Below, piece after piece: positions 55,328 through 64,000 of a DNA stretch of 64,000 bases (the first letter of the stretch is position 1; every line of letters begins with the position of its first letter). A program made the translations under genes and the position numbers. The notes beneath the pieces were generated by a model. That model ran no database searches. It saw nothing but the letters and a program-made list of their open reading frames with translations, and was not told the DNA's origin. Source of the stretch: Morella rubra (lineage: Eukaryota; Streptophyta; Magnoliopsida; Fagales; Myricaceae); NCBI GenBank assembly GCA_003952965.2, contig CM025855.1, positions 18,965,638 through 19,029,637 on the forward strand. The letters are read 5' to 3'.

Positions 55328-58070
55328 CTGATTCGATCAATAAAGATCTTTATTCCAAGCCAGTATGAAAAAGCATACAAGAATGAAATACTAACTGTGC
55401 TCCTAAACCTTAGCTGTAAATATGTTCAGAGACGCATAACAGATTTAATGCAAGCTACAGATCTGTTGCTCAACACATTCAACCCAAACATTCATATGAA
55501 AAGAACTCACTTGTGTTGTCCAAACCAAGTATGTAAAGGTAGATTCTATAAGGTGCAGCAGAGGCTAAGAACTAGCTAATCCTTCCTTTCCTCTTTCAGT
55601 GGTTTTAAGCATTTTTAGAGAAGCACCTACCTGGATGAACACAATTACTTTTTAAATGTCAATGAATTAATAATTTGTAGGATTAGGTGATATTTAATGG
55701 CTTTGGTCAATGACTTGGATAACTTGAGCTTGGTTGGATTTATTTTAAACTTGCTATATTGTACTTCTCATAAAGAGCTAAAAACTTGTGCTATATGCTC
55801 ATAAATAATACGATAAAGGTAATGCTAAACTATATTTGTTGCCCAGCCATATGCAAATTTACACATGCAATATCCAAGTACTATATCAGCAATTAATTCT
55901 TCTTCAGCAATGAGCCAGATAGTTTAGATGACATACACTCAAGTCCAATATAATCTCAATTGCTGAATTTGCTTTATATAGTAACACTCTTCCAACATCA
56001 TCTAAAGGACCTAATGAAATTCTTGATTTCTGTATTTTTGTTTCCTTATGTATATACGTAATATACACACGACAGTTAGTTAGATATGTGCAAGTTTTCT
56101 TTCCATTCTCTGATATATTTATGAAGCTCAATAGATATCTTGAATCATCTCCATAGTAGTTTTTATCTACTACTATGCACAGGAATTAGTTAGTATGTTA
56201 AAGAACAAAATTCATTTTAATGCAGACCATATTAGTTCAGGCCCTACCTATAATTGCTGACTCCATCACTTCTGTAACATCTTCAGCGATTAGTAGACTT
56301 ATCATCATCTTGTTTATAGGATTATCTTCTTGATAGAGATGTCTTCTGATAATTACTCTCATAATAAAACTTTTGTAAACTCGCTGTATGTTATAGAGAG
56401 TAGCCACAGTGGGTGAACTGACTTTTTATTCCCACAATTCCCCGAGTTTCTAATTTTCATGCTTAACTACTGTATTTCAGTACAGTTGTTTCATTTTGCA
56501 AGTGTTTATATAAGTATACTCATTTGCAGGAAAATATCATTTTGCCTTTCATCATTAACATGTTACTTTGCCATTTTTTGTCGTACAAGACTTGCAATTT
56601 AAGTTGGAGTGTCAATAAATACATCTCTAACACGAGGTCATTGTAGAGTTAACACAATACAAAATCATTTTGAGATTCCAAAATTGAATCTGTTGTGTCA
56701 AAACACTCTACTGAATTCTAAATGAAAAGAAACAAATACATTTGTACTTGAAGGACATTGAAATAGCTTCAGTGAAATGTGATGTTAACATAGGCCCTAA
56801 TGAGATTAAATCATCATTTCCTAACATGTAGGTCAGAAGACCATTTCGTTTTGATCGAATAGGCCCCAATGTTATAAGCAGCGTATTGGGTCATTTAAGA
56901 TAAAAATAAAGTAGGTGGTCGACCCAACAAATGATCAGTTACTGCATAAACACTCAGCTATGTGATCTGCAGTTACCAGGCTAGAGTTTGGAATGATTCA
57001 TTACCCAAGATCTCCTCTTAGACCCCATATGCACTGTTTTTGTCTGAGAAAATAACACCCGCAACAGAGCAAGTACCGAACCCAAACAAGGAAAATCAGA
57101 AGGAGGGCCCTACAAACCACCATACCTCTTATTGATTTTCTATCTAGAAAGCCAGCCTTGCTTGTTTTTAGAGCCCACTTCAACCCAAGTCAGTTATAAG
57201 TCAGAAAACAGACTGTTCTAATAGTTTCAAAAGTTCAGCAGGGTACTTCCCAACTGATTTTTCATGAAAACTCTTCTATTCCTTCAACTACAAAGGACCA
57301 CGACATTTGTTTGCTGCATGCTTCCATACTCAACAATGTGCTAAACTAGTTACAAACTTAAAGATAACGGTCAATCTTAATGATAGAACAAGCACAACTG
57401 ATGACCATCAAAACCCAGTTCTATAAGTAAACTCCCCGTTTAAAACATTTTTCTTCTTGAAACATATAGCTAGCTTTTTGCCGTCTTTTAACTTCTTGCA
57501 TTAAGTGGACTTTCCTGGTTATCAAATTTTAATGAAATCAGTCAGATAATAGAAACAATGCCGGACCAATAGGCTTGAGCAATTGTAAAAGGCTGCATTA
57601 CACCTTACCGGAACCCAAGAAAACCCGACATCTCTAGCTCTAGTCATTATTATATTGCAATAAGAGTATCAAACTAACCTTACTAACCTTAGTGTTCTGT
57701 TCCATGTCATCTGCTGCAAATTCATTTCCATGCTCCAAATACTCTCAACCAAAGGACAAGCCATAGGGACCTAGGACCTAAATAATTTTCAGCTGCTTGC
57801 CATTTCATAGCAAATGAACCATGTGATTTCTTTCCAAAAAAATTTGAACCCAGGACTTATAGTTCAAGTCATTGACCCACTACTATGTTTAGCTTTTTTA
57901 ATACATGCTTTATGTTTGAAATAACTGGGGATCAGTCAGTCAACTAAGTAGTTCACCGAAGATAATATTTAATAAGCAAACAGTACAGTTGGGTTGGATA
58001 TAAGTTACCTTTCTTCTATGAATAACTAAGCTATTCTACAAAAGCATAAAAGAGAGTCCTTCATGCTTAC
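55328..58070 (-). other. Helicase intron 1, unit B
   Basis: A 2.7-kb intron. The part up to 57124 is duplicated in unit A; 57125-58070 is single-copy in the window. No coding signal. Confidence 0.65.
57124..57125. other. Right breakpoint of the duplicated segment
   Basis: Homology to unit A ends after ACAAACCACCATAC. Unit A continues with LINE sequence from 27181; unit B continues with intron 1. Confidence 0.8.
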
Positions 58071-59180
58071 CTTGACGTAGAACTCCTCAGCATATAGCAA
58101 AGATGCAAAGTAATCCTTATATGTCCGGGCAGACAAAGGCTGCTTCAAGACTTCAGGCGCAATATCTCTCTCGATCAAACCTTCAATATTTTTGGGAATT
58201 GCATATATGGGCAATGTACTCTTCTCAATCCATACATAACTTGTCTTGTTCTGTTCATCATTTACATTAGAGGGAACTTGAGACAAAAACGGCTTAAAGG
58301 TGAGGAGGCTTGAGGATGGCTTGGGGGAAGATGAAGATGGCCCAGATGGAAGTGGAGGTCCTTTAAGGGAAGATAGAGATGATTTAAGAGAATACAATGG
58401 GGACTCTGAGGATGATAGAAATGTGTTAGATGAAGGAGGCGGTTTAGATGAAGGAGGAGGTTTGGATGAGGAGAGTGATTTGTTTGGGAGAGATAGAGAG
58501 GGTTTAGAAGAAGATGTTTTGGGTTCGGTGGATGATGGAAATCCACCAAGCACAGTAGCAGAAGATAGAGGTAGTGAAGTTGAAGATATCAGCAGTTTAG
58601 ATGAAGATGGAGATGCATTAGCAGAAGAAACAGGTGGTTTAGTAGAAGGAGATGGGGGTTGGGAAGGTACTTGGACTCTACCAATCACAGCTGAAGAAGA
58701 TACATATGGTTTAGAAGAAGATTTTGGGGACGATACAGAGGGCTTAGAAGATATGGGGGGCTTGAGGGTCAATGAAATGGGACTAGAAGATGGAGGCAGT
58801 TTGGATGAAGATGGAAGACGAGTATAAGAAAGTGAAGGTTCCAATGAACTCAAACCTTTCAAATTCCGAAAGACTTCTGTAGTCCTTTTGGAGGTTTCAT
58901 GGACCTGTTGTGACTTGACTGTCATTGAATTGCTTATCCCTGAATATACTACAACTTTGGCTTCATGAGATGAATCACTTGGAAGTGACTTTGTTGGATT
59001 TGGGCTGGTTGAGGTTCTCGGGAGTGATTGGGATACTAGATGACTGTCCCTAGCAGAATTGCTAAAACCAGGGCCCAGAAAAATTGCTCTAGAGGAAGTG
59101 TCTTCATATTCATATCTATCCTCCCAACGTTCCGTATGGCAACAAAGGATGAAACGCAAGATTTCAAGAAACACAGACAT
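58071..59180 (-). CDS. SDE3-like exon 1, Ser/Pro-rich N-terminus
   Basis: The minus-strand ATG at 59180 starts MSVFLEILRFILCC, a hydrophobic Cys-ending N-terminus that may anchor or be acylated. About 250 residues of low-complexity Ser/Pro/Lys follow, with many SSKP, PPSS and SLSS repeats (about 58830-58270). A conserved end reads SYVWIEKSTLPIYAIPKNIE and then TYKDYFASLLYAEEFYVK at the GTAAGC donor (58070). The last part is the conserved N-terminal segment of plant SDE3-like helicases. The frame is open over 370 codons despite its repetitive nature. It is present only in unit B. Confidence 0.72.
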
Positions 59181-61955
59181 ATCGGCCTTTTAGCTCAAAC
59201 CGCATGTGAACACCTAACCCCTGTCTGGTGCTAAGAAAAAATAAAGGACGAGGTTTCAGAATGTGAAACTTGAAATTCTCAACCCAACCAAGAATGCAGT
59301 AAATTCGGCTAAGCTGACCAGACATTAATGTCTTATGAAGTTCGAAACAATTAATCCCCTAAATCATTTAAATTTGTTACGTTTATTAGTAATAAGAAAA
59401 AGAATCTGACTGATCATTAGAATATACGGGATTGGAAATACTCATATCAAACATGCAGACCCTTTTTTCATGTGTACGTGAGAGAGAGAGAGAGTTTAGA
59501 AGAAATGAGAACAGGTAAAGAAAAGGAAACAAGACGACGACTTCCATACTTAACAAGTGCGTGACCTCTAAATGAAAAGCAGAACACAAGTGGGTGATCG
59601 GTGATGGTTTTTGATTTCTCAAGGTCAGCGTGATAAAAGACCTAGCAACCAAGACTCCCATCTCTTTCTTTACAGTTTCAACTCTTTAACAGATACGAAA
59701 CAGATCACCAAATGCTTATTTTTTTACCTGTTTACAACTTTTTAATTCTTCGAGTGGTAATAAACGAAACAAAGTTTAAGCCCAGGTAATAAACGAAACT
59801 TGTTGTATTCCTGTTTCACATTGTTGTTCCTTCTACCTGGATTCCGAACTAAGGTCCTTACCAGCTGCTTTTTAGGGTCGAAAGAGGAGGTTCAGCCTGG
59901 TGAAGGAGCTGCTTTAAGGAATTGTGGAAAATGGGGTATGCCGATGGATTGGGCGAGGATGGGGAGGTGTTTTTTTGTCACCACCGTCTGTTGTTCATAA
60001 GAAGGATTTTACTTTTTACTCTATACGAATAATATTGCGGTTGTATAAATTTTTATTTCTTCAGATAATAAACAGAAGGCTGAATCACTCTGTTGCCTTG
60101 AAGATAAAAAAAAAATTTATATCCATTTAAAAAGAATTTAAAAAAAAGAAAAAATTTTAAATATTTAGAATAATAAGTATATAGATTAGAAAAAATTTGA
60201 AATTGATCTAATTTGAAAGAAATCTTAAAAAATGAATCATTAAAAATAAAAATGATATTTTTTAAAAAAGAATATTTTTTAAATAAAATTATTGAAATTC
60301 TATTTCAATAATCTATTTATTTTTAGAATTTTTATTTATTTTTTAAAATTTAATTTTGAAAGAGCATTTAGATCATTTTGCATGATTTTCTGTCGAACTT
60401 AACTCCTAATGGGAGGCGTGAATTGATGATTTTTAAAAATTAAGTGTCTCAAATCGCCTTTTTGATAGTTGCGGTACCAATTTAATTTTTACTTATATTT
60501 ACAGGATTAATTATGACTTTACCCCTTGTTTAATTTAGAACTCCATTCTCTGGAAATGGTGTGTGGGATTTAGGGAGTGGTAGAATAACTTTTGTAAATA
60601 CAACCACTTGAAGATTGACTTGTAACGAGGCCAAATCTCTAGTCTAATCCGTCTCAGAAACGAAAAACTTACTATTGCATATGTTATGACAAAAGCTGGT
60701 CCATGCAAATATAACAAGCTTCGCTAATGTTCCTAAAATGAGGCATCCAAAAGTTGCTTCTATTCATTTTCAAAGCCCAAGGACCATCATCAAACAATAA
60801 TTCGAAAAATGCCCCTTGCCACACTCAACGAGTATCTGATTTCTGTAGCATATTTCCCAAGCAAGAGCAGCAATTTCTGACCATGGAGACTAAACCAAAA
60901 AAGAGACGATCTTTTCCAAGTTACTAAGAAAAAAAGTCTCTAATATTAGCATTAAAATCGAAGTTAGGCAAAAATCCCTAACAAACAATATATTTGTTTG
61001 CAACATGTCCTCGTTTTATTGTCATTCCATAAGAGAGAAACAAGAAAAGAATCATTCAGAAGAGGAAACATCCGAACCTAATTTTGATTCACATCACTTT
61101 AATAGTTTAGTTCACATTCAACATTTTTCTTATCATTCGCTAAAAACTATATTTTAAGAGTTTTTTTTTTATTTAAATAGATCAAAGCAGGGGGATTGTA
61201 AAATCTGGGTTTGTAACAAGCAAGCAATATTCTTTTTGACTTCCATTATGTACTTGAAAGAGAAAAAGTTGGGTTAAAAACAACCAACACCAGTTGTGAA
61301 GTCTCAGAAAGAGCAAATCTTTGTAAATCAACTTGGAAAAACAGTTTACCAATATGCATTTTCAAAAAAAAAATTTGGATCCTTGACCTTTGCATTCTCC
61401 ACTTTCAAAACATGGAACTTCACTTTCAAAACATGCACCAAACACGCACCAAGTTTCTCCCCAGTCCATCCTTCTCAGTCACCGAACAGCTTTCCTATGT
61501 CTTCTATAACAATATTGCTCTTGGAAGAATCAAAATAGAGAATCATTCGTAGTGGAACTTCTCTCAATTAGTCTAAAGAATGAATTTTTAGTCCAAAGAA
61601 TATTTGCAAAATGCTAGTATATCCAGTTATTACAAAAACAATTTTCATCGAACAAAATTTTAGAGATGACATTGTTAAAGGAGCGTATGGAAAAATATGT
61701 CAAATAGCTATTAGACCTACAAGCAACCATCAAGCATAAGCTTGCAACAAAATCGAAGATATTCTTTAGTTTACATATATATACTATCTCAAAGTCTTTA
61801 TACAAAAAATTCCAAACTACCTGCACACAATCGCAATACAACACATACTCCCAGAGGTCTACGAGGCTCCTATACCGTTCACATTGTAAATGCTCCTCAT
61901 CATCATCGCATGACACCTGGAAGGAATAAAAAAAAGACAGTTATGACCATGGTAA
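59181..61955. other. Gene-free interval, includes upstream region of SDE3-like gene
   Basis: The promoter of the minus-strand helicase gene should lie here. A (GA)n tract is at 59482-59497. The stretch 60110-60370 is extremely AT-rich. Reading frames present are short and show no family resemblance. Confidence 0.55.
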
Positions 61956-64000
61956 TGTAAAATGGAATATAAGCATAGAATATGACAACGTACCTCTAAA
62001 TCATCCTCTAACTACAAGTGGCGAGCTACTGGTTGGGATGCTGCAACCATGCTACTATTCCGATCGCCTCGTGGCTTTTTTCTTAGTTCAAGCACGCTCT
62101 TCAACCGCTTGTTGCCTCAATGCTTTGGCTCCCATGTCTTGAATCCCTTTGCAACCACCGCTAGAGCTCCATCTACTGTTGTAGCATCAGCTGCTTCGCT
62201 AATCTCACCTAGCTCTGTGGCAAGCGTCAACTGAGCAAGCTCATTAGCCAGTCCAGTGTGGTAATGCTGGAGAACCTCCTATGATTTTGGATCATTCTCA
62301 TATTTCCAAATAAAGGAAGAATAGAGGTTCATATATCTCCGTCGACTGGTTGTCCTCTCCAAATTCGAATTAGCCCCTACATTTGACGCAGACTCTGGTA
62401 CAACTGTCAGCCTTGTCCTTCTTATCTACCGCCTTAGAATATACTTATCTGGGATAAAGAATATAACCCTCCCCTGTTTCAATAACCACATGATGTGGTA
62501 GCAAATGACACCAACAAAATTGAAGTATTTGCAGCTACATTGGTGAAACTCATTGGTAGTGGTAGTTACATATCGTTTCGTCGTTGAACAGTTATGAGTT
62601 GGCTCAGGGCTGCACATATGTACCTTGACCTCTTCAGATCTAGTAGTCCCCCTCCAACAATAAAATGCAATGCAATAAACCTTCTTTGCTTATTCCACAA
62701 AAAGATTCAAAACATTTGGAGTGTATACTTTTGACGTGTGAATACAAAACGGGCCATCAATCCGCAGAAGAGATAATTTGTCCAGCATCTCAAAATTTGA
62801 TCTAAACTCCTTGTACCTTATGTCATCAATTGCTCGTTGAAAGTGTTGAAAAAATCGGGGCATATTCATTGCTGTCTTCAAATACTTACACAAGGTTGCA
62901 TTAAAACTTTCACTCAACTGTGTAGTTCTCTTACCCACACAAAAAATGTTTCATACATGTGTTGGGGCCCACTTCTCATGCTTTTTATATATCTTTTGCA
63001 ACCACTAATTGTCTTGGAGATTATGGTCTTCAATCATCTTAGACCATGTAAGGTCAAAATCATTTACATCACTATCAAAGAGAAACTTATCTCAATCTTT
63101 TTTGAAGTCCTTACTGCCAAATAATGGACTAAGATTCTTTACTGCATTTTGGTTAATATGCCACATACAAAGAAAGTGATGTGTGTCTGGCAAGGTAGTG
63201 GAGATTCCAGCAAGCATGTTAGCATTTTGATCAATAAAAAGAGATTCTGGTGTCTTTCCTTCCATACACTCAACGAAAGTCTCAAATAGTCACTTGAATG
63301 TTTGACCTGTCTTATCATACAACAAGCATGCCCCAAACACTACCTTCTCCCTGTGATGATTAACTCCAAGAAATGCCTCTAATGGCCTATGCTCGTGGTT
63401 TGTTCTGTATGTGGTATCAAACAACACAAAGTTTCCAAAGAATGCATAATCATTCTGCATGTCGTGGTCAGATCAGAATATATTAGTTATATGTTCATCA
63501 TCGTCCCAGATAACTATGAAGAAGAATTGTGAATTCTTTCGTTGCTGAGCACCAAACCAATTAATAAAGACACCATCTACTCCATCTTCCATGGACTTAC
63601 TTCTTCTACTACTTAAATAATTTTATAGGTCCATTTTGGTGAATCCCAAGTGCTCTCTACCCCCAACCCGAGCCGCCATCAAATCATGTGCTAGCTTCGG
63701 GGGGATGCCTGCTGTGTCTGCATCATCGCACTCTAGACGTTGCAACTCATTGATTCGTCTATGTGATCGAAGTAAGTAGGCTTTCGATGGCATAGCTAAT
63801 TCACGGTTGTGATGTGCACACCAATCAAATGTGTAATACTTCCCATATAGCTGTCGTTGAACAGTCAAACTTGTAAAACACCCACATCTAGTATTCTGCC
63901 ATTCCTTTTTAAAAGGCACAATGAGTTCTTTCTCCTTTCTTAACCCTTCTTTGTTGCACACAAATGTTTTGACTATGTAATACCCATTTTCTTTTCTCTT
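61956..64000 (-). pseudogene. FAR1-RELATED (FHY3/FAR1, MULE-derived) sequence, N-terminus outside window
   Basis: FAR1-type proteins are transcription factors descended from Mutator transposases. Minus-strand order: the FAR1 DNA-binding region (FVCNKEGLRKEKE, RCGCFTSLTVQRQLYGKYYT, HHNRELAMPSKAYLLRSHRR; 63965-63770). Then a MULE transposase-like core with NFVLFDTTYRTNHEHRPLEA (about 63435-63375) and ESLFIDQNANMLAGI (about 63250-63205), then HFLCMWHINQNAV. Next TTQLSESFNATLCKYLKT (about 62930-62880) and a SWIM zinc finger, CSCKYFNFVGVICYH (about 62535-62490). The C-terminal tail runs to about 61960. Stops interrupt at about 63620, 63476, 63292, 63005 and elsewhere, so it looks dead. Confidence 0.82.

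Larger units (their letters stand above)
47734..57124 (+). repeat. Duplicated segment, unit B (part with a homologue in the window)
   Basis: It is collinear with 1-27180 after removal of copy-specific insertions. Under a tandem model unit B would extend left to 27181, with its homologue outside the window. Confidence 0.85.
52988..59180 (-). pseudogene. SDE3-like RNA helicase gene (unit B), three exons
   Basis: SDE3/MOV10-type SF1 helicases act in RNA silencing. The model has exon 1 59180-58071, exon 2 55327-55107 and exon 3 53934-52988, all with GT-AG borders (donors GTAAGC and GTAAAC, acceptor CAG). Joined, the protein would be an unusual Ser/Pro-rich N-terminus plus a single RecA-like domain; the second RecA domain is absent, with a stop at 52988. 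Exon 2 has a one-base loss, repaired in unit A, and exon 3 has a frameshift near 53590. Helicase motifs I, II and III are degenerate. It is therefore a pseudogene, or at best a pseudo-helicase with two recent frame errors. The symbol is left blank because orthology to SDE3 itself is not shown. Confidence 0.75.

Noticed and set aside
58300-58827. Plus-strand 175-codon frame rich in Asp and Gly
   Set aside because: It is antisense to the Ser/Pro-rich helicase exon 1, and the composition mirrors that exon exactly.
1-64000. Possible CRISPR arrays, operons, tRNA or rRNA genes
   Set aside because: No regularly spaced identical repeats, no cloverleaf or rRNA sequence recognised, and the features are clearly those of a plant nuclear genome.

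Overview
This is nuclear DNA from a flowering plant, very probably a woody or otherwise repeat-rich eudicot; the species cannot be fixed from the sequence. The evidence is plant L1-type LINEs with DUF4283/CCHC ORF1 proteins, an En/Spm (CACTA) element with Transposase_24 exons, Mutator and hAT elements, Ty3 and Ty1 long terminal repeats, a FAR1/FHY3-like sequence, GT-AG introns and the absence of any operon-like packing. Almost everything is transposon or decayed gene. I see no gene that is clearly intact.

Backbone. Two tandem copies of one segment dominate the window. Unit A (left end outside the window, right end about 27180) and unit B (about 27181-57124) share a truncated Ty3/gypsy element (LTR, PBS, gag, protease, first residues of RT), then the 3' part of an SDE3-like RNA-helicase gene on the minus strand. 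The A/B junction at 27180/27181 joins helicase intron 1 to the middle of a LINE reverse transcriptase. Only unit B keeps helicase exon 1 (58071-59180).

Unit A was then hit repeatedly, and every insertion can be dated against its empty site in unit B: a Mutator MITE (216-593, 9-bp TSD), a hAT element (1327-2351, 8-bp TSD), a solo LTR (3358-4626, 5-bp TSD), and a second solo LTR (4859-20265, 5-bp TSD) that received a full-length LINE (5015-19170, 16-bp TSD), which itself received an 8.9-kb CACTA element (6194-15083, 3-bp TSD). A Ty1/copia fragment (23131-24370) replaced most of helicase exon 3.

Unit B has its own nest. Its gypsy LTR (32869-49145) was split by a Pack-MULE carrying a piece of a NUP50/RanBP1-type nucleoporin gene (34689-36663) and by a LINE (36753-47720). 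That LINE was split by a polyA-tailed retroposon (36768-37685) and by a 3.9-kb solo LTR (39581-43517) related to the host LTR. A small copia-like element (51416-52390) lies further right.

Right end. After helicase exon 1 comes about 2.7 kb without genes, then a minus-strand FAR1-RELATED-like sequence (about 61960 to beyond 64000) with several stops.

Most unusual item. The CACTA element has three spliced transcription-unit-like blocks, each preceded by arrays of CpG palindromes of the form CGTYCGRACG. Two blocks are paralogues encoding a PF20167-like plant transposon protein, one of them with its core deleted. The third encodes a broken Transposase_24 protein. No TNP2 catalytic transposase is visible, so it looks non-autonomous.
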